A stretch of DNA of 9,862 nt from contig JBCCFC010000426.1 of NCBI GenBank assembly GCA_039029935.1, positions 1 to 9,862 on the forward strand, read 5' to 3'. Origin of the DNA: G039029935 sp039029935. Lineage in GTDB: Bacteria; Chloroflexota; Anaerolineae; Caldilineales; Caldilineaceae. Below the pieces are notes generated by a model, which did no database searches, was not told where the DNA came from, and worked only from the letters and a program-made list of their open reading frames with translations. Every line of letters begins with the position of its first letter. Within the stretch, counting starts at the first letter, position 1. Both the position numbers and the translations under genes were made by a program. Of this stretch, positions 1-5,740 are shown one piece after another.

Positions 1-3
1 ACT

Positions 4-73
4 GACCCCACCGACCCACCGACCCACCGACCCACCGACCCACCGACCCACCGACCCACCGACCCACCGACCA
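4..73. repeat. 8-bp tandem repeat, G-quadruplex-capable on the minus strand
   Basis: The unit CCGACCCA recurs with an 8-bp period, with eight C-runs of three or more spaced exactly 8 bp apart (the leftmost is CCCC). On the minus strand this reads as GGG runs separated by five-base TCGGT loops, which fits the G3-N1-7 quadruplex pattern. The array starts one base past the stop codon of the FMN reductase gene, so it lies in that gene's 3' untranslated region. Changes in copy number would not alter the protein. The array may continue beyond the window edge. Confidence 0.95.
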
Positions 74-610
74 CTACGAAGACAACGCCTTCGCTAAAGT
101 CACCGTTCGCTCCGCCAATTCATCCATGCGTTCACGCACACTGTCCGAACCAATTGACTTCACGCCATCTTCACTGTTGAAATCACTGCGCGATGCATAG
201 ACAAAACGCGGGATAATCAGACAACGATAATCCAGCATCAACGAATTGGCAATGCCCAGCACCGACATATAGCCAAAGTTGCCACCAGCCGCACACATAA
301 AGCCGACAATTTTGTTGGTCCACGATGATCCTGCCTGCTCCACCAAATTTTTCGCTGCTGCGTTGACATCATAGTTATAGACGGGAACCGCCACCAACAC
401 CGCATCTGCCACTTCAATCGCCGCTTTCAATGTCGCAAGATCAGGCGTCTTGCTCTCTGCCGTGCCATCACAAAATTGAATGTCATATTGACGGAGGTCG
501 TGAAGGTCCACCTGAATGTTCATGGCTTGCAAATCGCACTGCATGGTTTGTGCCAAGACATATGAACTGCTGTTTGGATTGAGTGAGCAACTGATAATTG
601 CGATGTTCAT
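74..610 (-). CDS. NAD(P)H-dependent FMN reductase family protein (flavodoxin-like)
   Basis: This is a 178-residue cytosolic flavoprotein of the SsuE/ArsH/chromate-reductase-like FMN reductase family, which uses NAD(P)H to reduce bound or free flavin. The first beta strand (residues 2-8) leads into the FMN phosphate loop SLNPNSSS (9-16). Residues 76-94 hold the family motif around PVYN and the following helix with KNLVEQAG; the commoner form is PEYN...LKN. CAAGGNFGY (106-114) matches the second flavin loop. Length is typical of the family. The start is supported by an AGGA element about 9 bases upstream and by a strong promoter further up. The physiological acceptor (quinone, chromate, azo dye or free FMN) cannot be read from sequence. 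The gene stands alone: its 3' end runs straight into the G-rich satellite, and upstream is a long gap. Confidence 0.88.
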   Translation of the reverse strand: MNIAIISCSLNPNSSSYVLAQTMQCDLQAMNIQVDLHDLRQYDIQFCDGTAESKTPDLATLKAAIEVADAVLVAVPVYNYDVNAAAKNLVEQAGSSWTNKIVGFMCAAGGNFGYMSVLGIANSLMLDYRCLIIPRFVYASRSDFNSEDGVKSIGSDSVRERMDELAERTVTLAKALSS

Positions 611-685
611 GGTATGTGTTCCTGTTGAATCGTTTGACTGTGTTTGGACGCATTGCGCTGACTATATTGTCTTCAATAGGGGCAT

Positions 686-714
686 AGTATAGAGACGCCA
701 AGGTAGATTGTCAA
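686..714 (-). promoter_or_regulatory. sigma-70-type promoter of the FMN reductase gene
   Basis: Read on the minus strand, a perfect -35 box TTGACA (714-709) is followed after 17 bases by TATACT (691-686), a 5/6 match to the -10 consensus. Transcription would start near 679, leaving a leader of about 70 bases. The same arrangement, with extended flanking identity, recurs in front of the Rpn-like gene at 5669-5698. Confidence 0.75.
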
Positions 715-1186
715 TTATTAGCGATGTTTGAAATGAAACCAAGATTCCCAAACAGGTTGGTGTGGAACCCCATATCTCCCTTGCAACACAGACCACGACG
801 ATTTCATCGCATTTTTGCAGACTATATACTTCTTTTTTGCTTCACTTCATACCGATACACCGCATGTGACAGTCCTTCACATTGATTGTGACACAGTGTC
901 ATGGCATTGGGGTCATAGTGACGCCGCCAGTGTAACAGCCGCCTGCCATAATGATTGCAGGACGAGAGAACGAAACCAAACAAGGTTAGAAACTCAAGTC
1001 TTACACTGTAGGGAGATGATGATGGCAACATCACCCATCCCCACAAAAGTGAATTCGCTGTGAAAGCAGCATCTATAAGTGTTATTGAATGAGGTGTGCA
1101 CAGTATCAAAGATGATTAACCCAGGCAAGGATCATCTGCGGTAAAGATCTTCTTCATTTAACTAACTTCTTGTCTTTTTCAAAAAA
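715..1186. other. intergenic stretch without a convincing gene
   Basis: Open frames of 80-95 codons exist here on both strands. They lack ribosome binding sites, overlap each other antisense, and their translations show no recognisable domain and are rich in His, Arg and Cys, as expected of chance frames. I see no tRNA cloverleaf. The only structured part is the palindrome cluster at 865-921. The stretch separates the promoter of the FMN reductase from the small plus-strand gene at 1201, so it must carry that gene's promoter, but I cannot point to a good one. Confidence 0.6.
865..921. promoter_or_regulatory. cluster of TGAC/GTCA palindromes, possible operators
   Basis: Three dyads lie within 57 bases. 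TGTGA and TCACA are separated by seven bases (865-881; a CRP site would have six). TGACACAGTGTCA is perfect about its central base (889-901). GTCATAGTGAC is perfect about three central bases (911-921). The shared half-site suggests one dimeric regulator, but the site is about 300 bases from the nearest start codon and the link to any gene is unproven. Confidence 0.3.
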
Positions 1187-1200
1187 TAAGGAGTTATTGA

Positions 1201-1392
1201 ATGAATATCAATAACAATAAACTGTTCATTAGTGGTCGTCAGATTGTTGTACGTGGTTTTCTGGCGTTGTCGGTTGTCGTTTGTCTTTCCGTTGCAGCTT
1301 ACTCTATTCCAGAGTTGATTGCTAGTCCATCCACTGTACTGATTGAGGGGCCAGCCTTGGTATGGGAACCACATAATGGCTTTGGTGGATAA
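1201..1392 (+). CDS. small predicted secreted or membrane peptide, 63 aa
   Basis: I do not recognise a family. The start is well supported: AAGGAG (1187-1192) sits 8 bases before the ATG. The N-terminus (residues 1-18) carries Lys7, Arg13 and Arg18. A hydrophobic segment follows (about 19-38), ending in a signal-peptidase-like VAA-Y site near residue 33. Cleavage there would release a roughly 30-residue peptide rich in Pro and small residues, ending Asn-Gly-Phe-Gly-Gly. It could equally be a single-span membrane peptide with a short outer tail. It is transcribed towards the TPR/STAND gene pair, and a strong stem-loop follows 44 bases after its stop. Possible roles include a signalling or bacteriocin-like peptide, or a small envelope protein; the sequence does not decide. 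Confidence 0.55.
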   Translation: MNINNNKLFISGRQIVVRGFLALSVVVCLSVAAYSIPELIASPSTVLIEGPALVWEPHNGFGG

Positions 1393-1435
1393 CAAGCGTT
1401 GACCATTATGAATTGTAGGTTCCATTAGGGCATCT

Positions 1436-1488
1436 TGAGAGCAATTTTGGAAAATTAGATATATTAATATTTTTCAGAATTGCTCTCA
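1436..1488 (+). terminator. long stem-loop in the convergent gap
   Basis: TGAGAGCAATT (from 1436) pairs with AATTGCTCTCA (to 1488). The arms are 19 bases with two mismatches and enclose an AT-rich 15-base loop. It lies 44 bases after the stop of the 63-aa gene and also beyond the end of the oppositely oriented TPR gene. No U-run follows on either strand, so it is not a textbook intrinsic terminator. It may stop transcription weakly, protect the mRNA 3' end, or be part of a small mobile palindrome. Confidence 0.4.
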
Positions 1489-1623
1489 GGAACGCGGATA
1501 AAATAAAACCGGAAACTTACCAAACCGTCATTCCTGCCTTCGCAGGGCTCTACACTGGTACGACGCTGGATTCCTGACTTCTCAGGAATGACAACCTTCC
1601 GGTTTTATTTTATCCGCGTTCCT
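1488..1623. repeat. nested palindromic element, 27-bp perfect inverted repeats around a GTCATTCC-type core
   Basis: The left arm (1488-1514) and right arm (1597-1623) are perfect inverted copies of 27 bases. They enclose an 82-base core that is itself palindromic: GTCATTCCTG (1527-1536) pairs with CAGGAATGAC (1583-1592), and two smaller hairpins sit inside (around 1533-1546 and 1570-1589). The core resembles the REP/MITE-like GTCATTCC...GGAATGAC palindromes scattered through many bacterial genomes. The right arm overlaps the last codons and stop of the TPR gene. I saw no clear target-site duplication. In the TPR transcript it would fold into a long double stem. Confidence 0.85.
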
Positions 1624-2824
1624 CAAGAAGAGTACATTCTTTGAGATGCTGTTTAATGAGTTGAGTTAATCTTGTGTTTTTACTACCGTTTTCATATAGG
1701 CGACTCAACGCTGATTGAAAAGTTTGAATTGCCTTGGTTTTCTTCTTTTGTTTTGAATAGATTAACCCTAAACCATCCATTGCATCCACTAAAGAATCGA
1801 TATCACCAATCTCCTCATATCGAGCAATACTAGCACTACAGGAATGTTCGGCGTCCGCCCAACATTGTAGCTGATAATATGCGAATCCTTGATTATTATC
1901 AATCATTGCAAGATGTCGTTTATCTTGCAACCTAACAAAAACAGGCTTGGCTTTTGAATAAAATTCTAATGATAATTGTGGTTCTGTGTAAAGGTAGGCA
2001 TTTCCCAGATTCATCTGTGCAATGGCACAATGATAAGGATCTCGTACTTGTTCAAATAAACTAACTGCTTTCCGACAATAATCAGTAGCTTCATCTAACC
2101 TCATTTGCTTCTGTAATGCTGAACTCAAGTCTCGTAAACGTTTTGCAGTTCTATGTTGATCTTGTATCTGATTACATAGGGTAAAAGATTGTTTGAAATA
2201 TTTTTCTGACTTTTCCCATGCTCTTTGGTCATATGCAATTGTCCCATATACAAAATAACTCAACTCGCGCTCAAAGTCATCGTCGGTTAGCAATGATAAG
2301 GCTTCATCAATATATATTTCTGCAAGGTCGTACTTTTTATGCAAGCGCGTAACATACCCCATCCAGTTAAGTGCTATCGCTGCCCCTTTGTCAATACCAA
2401 GAGCTTTGTACAGGTCTACACTTTGAGTCAACATCTCTTTAGCTATCTCCAATTGATTTTGTAGTTGTGCTAAGACCCCAACATGCAATCGAAAGGTAGC
2501 CTCAGCCTGTTGATCATCATACGCTTGACTCCAATAAATACCAATATCAAGATAACTCATCCAACGTTTCCAATCACCCGTTGCTTCTATTTTGGGTGCA
2601 ATAGCCAATAACAGATCACGTGTCGAAGGCCATAGTTCTGGCAACAGCGCATCGGCATCGGGTGCTGCCTGAAAAACGAAACCCAAAGATTCCCATGATT
2701 GAACGCTATGGTCGTCATTAATCCGAATCTCTTCGCTGGCCTCAATCCGTCTACGTTGCTCATCCATCCCAAGAATCAGGCTTTCTTGGAACATCTGCTG
2801 TGGTGTTTTGCGTGTGGCTGTCAT
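1610..2824 (-). CDS. TPR-repeat protein, partner of the upstream NB-ARC ATPase
   Basis: This is a 404-residue, all-helical protein. After an N-terminal part of about 75 residues, tetratricopeptide-like repeats of roughly 40 residues run to the C-terminus; the pattern A..LN.MGY / A..NLGNAYL / A.DGLGLIYSKQ with following EA...Y..AL helices is clear in about seven units. Such arrays act as the ligand-sensing or scaffold domain of STAND ATPases and are normally fused to them. I chose the ATG at 2824 rather than an in-frame GTG at 2845, because it forms an ATGA overlap with the upstream stop, typical of translational coupling. Base composition drops from about 53% GC near the start to about 30-42% over much of the rest in lines I counted. 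The last codons (EERG-stop) lie in the arm of the palindromic element. Most likely the sensor half of a split STAND system. Confidence 0.8.
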   Translation of the reverse strand: MTATRKTPQQMFQESLILGMDEQRRRIEASEEIRINDDHSVQSWESLGFVFQAAPDADALLPELWPSTRDLLLAIAPKIEATGDWKRWMSYLDIGIYWSQAYDDQQAEATFRLHVGVLAQLQNQLEIAKEMLTQSVDLYKALGIDKGAAIALNWMGYVTRLHKKYDLAEIYIDEALSLLTDDDFERELSYFVYGTIAYDQRAWEKSEKYFKQSFTLCNQIQDQHRTAKRLRDLSSALQKQMRLDEATDYCRKAVSLFEQVRDPYHCAIAQMNLGNAYLYTEPQLSLEFYSKAKPVFVRLQDKRHLAMIDNNQGFAYYQLQCWADAEHSCSASIARYEEIGDIDSLVDAMDGLGLIYSKQKKKTKAIQTFQSALSRLYENGSKNTRLTQLIKQHLKECTLLEERG

Positions 2825-4281
2825 GATGGGTTTTGTACCCCCCACTGTGCAACCTGCTCGGTCAAGAAGGTACGCGTCAAGCTATGAATGTGAAAGCGTC
2901 GGTCATAGGGTGTCCCGCGGACATCAATCAACTTGAGCGGAATCAACTCGTCAAGCCCCTTGCGAAAGGGGTCTTTCTCCATGCCACACATAGCCTGTAA
3001 AAAGTCCATGTCCACACCGCGTGAACTGGCCGATGACATGCGCATCAACACCTCTTGCCCATGCGCACTGAGCCGCCGCCATGCTTCCCAATAGATATAG
3101 GTATAGAGATTTTCCACCGATTGGGTCCGCGCACCTTTGAGATCATCCAGAATATCTGCCAGCACATCTTTATGAGATAGTCCCACTACCAACCGCAGAG
3201 CCAATGGATTGCCGCCAACCGTATCATAAATCGGCATCAACTCATCTTCGGGGCTTTCGGCCAGCATCGCGAGGTTGCTCGCACGGGCTTCTTGGCGAAT
3301 CAAGGCCAAGGCGTGGGTTGCGCTTAACTCTGGAATATTAAAGTGATAGATATTGTAGGCATCTTGAAGACTCTCACGCGAAGTCAGGATAAATTTGCTG
3401 GGGTCGGCCAACAGTTGCACAGTGGGTAGGATATCATGGATATCCTCAGCAGTCTCCAAGTTGTCAATCACAATCAAGTGCGGGTGGGTGGCGAGATGGT
3501 TGCGCAGAATCTCGATAGCTTGATTAAGTGGGATATCGGTGGGGACAAAGGTGTCCGGCATCAACTGTGTGATGAGGGCGCGTACAACATAGTCCGTATT
3601 GAACGATGTTGTGCCCTCGCCTGAACTTGACAGCGTTCCTGTTCCGATAGACGAAACAGGCCGAATCATGCCCATCGGGGTAAGCCGTGTCTGGCGGATA
3701 CTGACCCAACCAATGTCATCATAGATATGCTCGTCAATAACTCTGGTGACAATCCCATGTGCCAAGGCCGTTTTGCCTAATCCACCAATACCCTCAATGC
3801 CGACCACAGTCGTATCCGTTAAAGGATGCAACTCTGCCAGCAGTGTTGCACAATGCTCCTCCACACCAACCAACGCCACATAGTCCGGTGCTTCCAGCCG
3901 CCCTTCCTGCCGCACACGCCACTGAGCAAGGTGCTGGTTTTCCTGTTCAAGGATAACCGAGGTCAGCCGTTTGATGGCATCTGTCCCTCTTCGACGCACC
4001 GTCGCTTCGGGCTTATCCCAACGATGCACCAACTGAATGACAGTTATTTCCTCTTGATAGTGCAGTTCCAGATACTCCGCATCAATCCCACGTCCATCCT
4101 GTTTGAGTTGCTCAATCGCATCCAGCAAAATCTGGTTGGCTGTCCGTTGGTCCGCCCACGCCGTCTCTTGCTGAAGCTGCCGAAAGAGCAGTAAGTCACT
4201 TATAGGGCTTTCGGCTGGCGTTGGGTGATGCCATTGTTGTAGTGCCTTGCGCACCTTTGGTAGCAGTTGCTTATGGTCCAT
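2821..4281 (-). CDS. STAND-family NB-ARC ATPase with N-terminal sigma-region-4-like HTH
   Basis: This is a 486-residue predicted signalling ATPase. Residues about 48-108 form a helix-turn-helix like sigma-70 region 4 (ending ATVRRRGTDAIKRL). Residues 160-175 hold the Walker A loop GIGGLGKT with K170 and T171. A Gly/Ser/Thr-rich stretch (about 205-229) interrupts the nucleotide domain. Walker B is LIVIDNLE (269-276), the sensor motif FILTSRES is at 297-304 and the GLPL-like GGNPLALRL at 356-364. A winged-helix part ends in an MHD-like IHS (465-467). The protein stops where STAND proteins usually continue into repeats; the repeats are in the overlapping next gene. No nuclease, protease or TIR effector domain is visible, so output could be DNA binding through the HTH or recruitment of a partner. 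The ribosome binding site is weak. Defence or regulation are both possible. Confidence 0.85.
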   Translation of the reverse strand: MDHKQLLPKVRKALQQWHHPTPAESPISDLLLFRQLQQETAWADQRTANQILLDAIEQLKQDGRGIDAEYLELHYQEEITVIQLVHRWDKPEATVRRRGTDAIKRLTSVILEQENQHLAQWRVRQEGRLEAPDYVALVGVEEHCATLLAELHPLTDTTVVGIEGIGGLGKTALAHGIVTRVIDEHIYDDIGWVSIRQTRLTPMGMIRPVSSIGTGTLSSSGEGTTSFNTDYVVRALITQLMPDTFVPTDIPLNQAIEILRNHLATHPHLIVIDNLETAEDIHDILPTVQLLADPSKFILTSRESLQDAYNIYHFNIPELSATHALALIRQEARASNLAMLAESPEDELMPIYDTVGGNPLALRLVVGLSHKDVLADILDDLKGARTQSVENLYTYIYWEAWRRLSAHGQEVLMRMSSASSRGVDMDFLQAMCGMEKDPFRKGLDELIPLKLIDVRGTPYDRRFHIHSLTRTFLTEQVAQWGVQNPS

Positions 4282-4303
4282 TGTATTTGCCCACTATGAA
4301 CGT

Positions 4304-4388
4304 CATACTACAGCGGATTGAGGATGGGAGTGGATTTTAGCCGTCACGCACAAGAAATCCGTTCCCCACCCAAATCCGTTGTAGTATG
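4304..4388. repeat. imperfect long inverted repeat upstream of the NB-ARC gene
   Basis: CATACTACAGCGGATT (4304-4319) pairs with AATCCGTTGTAGTATG (4373-4388) with one mismatch. Imperfect pairing continues inward (GGATGGGAGTGGATTT against AAATCCGTTCCCCACC). It lies 23 bases before the NB-ARC start, so it would be in the 5' untranslated region or the promoter of the STAND pair. It may be a regulatory stem-loop or a degenerate palindromic repeat. Confidence 0.7.
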
Positions 4389-4498
4389 AGTTTTCTAATT
4401 CCTTACCTCAGTATAAACCAATCACATAGATTTATGGAATTCATCACAAGGTAATACGTTCTAAACCCATGCCGAGCAACCCTTTTAACACAAAGTGA

Positions 4499-4533
4499 GT
4501 GGATTTTGAGCGAATTTTGAGTGGATTTTGAGC
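4499..4533. repeat. three tandem 11-bp direct repeats
   Basis: GTGGATTTTGA (4499), GCGAATTTTGA (4510) and GTGGATTTTGA (4521) follow head to tail and then GC. A similar GTGGATTTTAG sits in the nearby inverted repeat (4330-4340). The period is close to one helical turn, so a protein binding each copy would contact one face of the DNA. If the promoter proposed at 4554 is right, the repeats cover about -36 to -70. Confidence 0.75.
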
Positions 4534-4553
4534 AACAGCCCCAAGCGGGTTCA

Positions 4554-4562
4554 TGCTATGCT
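4554..4562 (+). promoter_or_regulatory. possible extended -10 promoter of the DJ-1-like gene
   Basis: TGC-TATGCT fits the TGn-TATnnT extended -10 pattern. No -35 box stands at the right distance, which would suit an activated promoter using the 11-bp repeats just upstream. A start near 4569 gives a leader of about 44 bases to the ATG at 4613. Confidence 0.35.
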
Positions 4563-4612
4563 ATCAACACACACCAACAAGTTTATACAAAAATCAGTCA
4601 GGAATATGCTCT

Positions 4613-5041
4613 ATGCCTGGAAAGAAGTCACAAACCCATCCTTACAACTTTGTTCTTTGTGGCGGGTACTTTGATGAACAGATGGCAATTTCATTGATCA
4701 CAGCATTACGCTCTGTTGGACACAAAGTCAAAAGTGTGAGTCTACGAGGGGAAAAGGTGGCGGGTATGCATGGCGTCACCATCGTCCCCGACATGACACT
4801 TAACCAGGCAATGGCGTTTGCCGACCAAGCGGCGTGTGTCATCCTCCCTTGTCACACCCCCCATGTGACGCCTTGGAGCCATGACCCACGATTGCATCAA
4901 TTCTTACGCAAAGCGCGTGAAAATGAGGCATTGTTTGTCATGGGTCGAGTGAAGGCCGAAGAACTAGATTTATTGACCATTCCCGCAGCACAGATGATTT
5001 CTCATCACAACGTCAACGCTATCACAGATCATCTGGACTGA
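4613..5041 (+). CDS. small DJ-1/PfpI-like protein lacking the usual nucleophile
   Basis: This is a 142-residue cytosolic protein. The frame is open from 4553, but I place the start at 4613, where CAGGAA lies 8 bases upstream. The fold pattern follows the DJ-1/PfpI (class I amidotransferase-like) superfamily: a first beta strand FVLCGGYFDEQM (residues 13-24, with E22 where the family keeps an acidic residue), strand VKSVSL (39-44), VPDMTL (58-63), and strand CVILPC (75-80) where families usually read LPGG. The following DPRLHQFL matches the next helix. At the nucleophile elbow, normally A-x-C-H-G, this protein reads LFVMGR with Met110, so peptidase, glyoxalase or deglycase chemistry is not expected. 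It ends soon after, shorter than the usual 165-190 residues. It may be a binding or regulatory derivative. It is divergent from the STAND pair. The family call rests on motif spacing only. Confidence 0.55.
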   Translation: MPGKKSQTHPYNFVLCGGYFDEQMAISLITALRSVGHKVKSVSLRGEKVAGMHGVTIVPDMTLNQAMAFADQAACVILPCHTPHVTPWSHDPRLHQFLRKARENEALFVMGRVKAEELDLLTIPAAQMISHHNVNAITDHLD

Positions 5042-5205
5042 ATACACATGGTTCATGTCAGTGAATTCAAAGAAATAAGACCGCTTATTGTTGCCTAGAC
5101 AGCTTGTCTGCGCTTAAAACCAAGGCATAGGCTGGATGGCTACGCAACGATTCACATCCTTCTTATGGAATCTTATTTCAGTCGAATCACCGTCTCCAAA
5201 GTGAA

Positions 5206-5565
5206 TCATGTGAAGGAGCTAGCTTGGCGTCCCCTGTCCGAGCTAGCTCTTGGTTTTGTGCGCAATAAAGTACAAGCCCAATACGCCAATTGTCTACTGT
5301 GCCAAGTCCAAAAAAAATCTAAAAGCCATCCTGGTACAGAGTCAGCATACTCATGCCACTCTGTACTGCCCACAGGCAAGGTAGACACCATCGCATACCA
5401 CGTCAATGCACGACAAACCGCCCCAATTTTATAGGCGAGTTCAAACGCGTCAAGCAAGTCAGCATCCGATCTATAGGAACGCCACGCCGCAAGATAGGCA
5501 TCGCGTAGCTGAGTCAGCTCAGGCGCATCTTCTGCCAACTGAAGTTGATAGGCTGTGACGCAATG
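5206..5565 (-). pseudogene. C-terminal remnant of an aminoglycoside-phosphotransferase-like (APH) gene
   Basis: The frame opens after an in-frame TGA at 5566-5568 and has no good start or ribosome binding site. Its translation contains a block typical of the C-terminal helices of APH/choline-kinase-like phosphotransferases: ELTQLRDAYLAAW, then LLDAFELAYKIGAVCRALTW, then EYADSVPGWLLDFF. The ATP-binding lobe and the catalytic HGD..N and D-F-G-like motifs, which should lie about 100-200 residues upstream, are absent from the neighbouring DNA. After the LLDFF block, where such proteins normally end, the frame runs on for about 35 residues with no family likeness, past a run of eight T. I take it for the decayed end of a kinase gene whose front has been lost. 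Confidence 0.5.
5216..5249. repeat. hairpin-forming inverted repeat at the end of the kinase remnant
   Basis: GAGCTAGCTTGG (5216-5227) pairs with CCGAGCTAGCTC (5238-5249), 11 of 12 bases, around a 10-base loop. Neither side is followed by a real T-run, so a terminator role is only possible. It may once have terminated the kinase gene. Confidence 0.55.
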
Positions 5566-5668
5566 TCACCAACATTGTAACGAATATCTAGCGCAGGCTT
5601 TTACAACTTTCCTTCCACCAGCCTCAATCAGCATATGAATCGTATTTGCCAATTTCTAATCCTACTTT

Positions 5669-5698
5669 TTGACACGCTACCTTGCTATATACTATGCT
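5669..5698 (+). promoter_or_regulatory. promoter of the Rpn-like gene
   Basis: TTGACA (5669-5674) is followed after 18 bases by TATGCT (5693-5698). A better -10, TATACT, is present but only 13 bases from the -35. Aligned with the FMN reductase promoter, this site lacks four bases in the spacer. The predicted start near 5705 leaves a leader of about 36 bases before the ATG at 5741. Confidence 0.6.
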
Positions 5699-5740
5699 CC
5701 TATCGAATATATGTTTGCAATTACAGAGAGGTATACATCA

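Noticed and set aside
865..881. CRP-type site TGTGA...TCACA
   Set aside because: The spacer is seven bases rather than six, and no promoter lies at a suitable distance.
815..1109. Overlapping open frames on both strands in the long gap
   Set aside because: No ribosome binding sites, no recognisable domains and mutual antisense overlap; they look like chance frames.
2822..2845. Upstream GTG start for the TPR gene
   Set aside because: The ATG at 2824 forms an ATGA overlap with the upstream stop, a common coupling arrangement; the GTG adds seven residues with no better signal.
5046..5109. Small dyads ACATG-GTT-CATGT and AGACA-GCT-TGTCT after the DJ-1-like gene
   Set aside because: Five-base arms without a following T-run; too weak to call a terminator.
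5165..5434. 89-codon plus-strand frame
   Set aside because: It lies antisense to the kinase remnant, which has recognisable family residues; the plus-strand translation has none.
5669..5740. Longer N-terminus for the Rpn-like protein
   Set aside because: The upstream ATG overlaps the promoter region; the ATG at 5741 has a proper ribosome binding site and leader.
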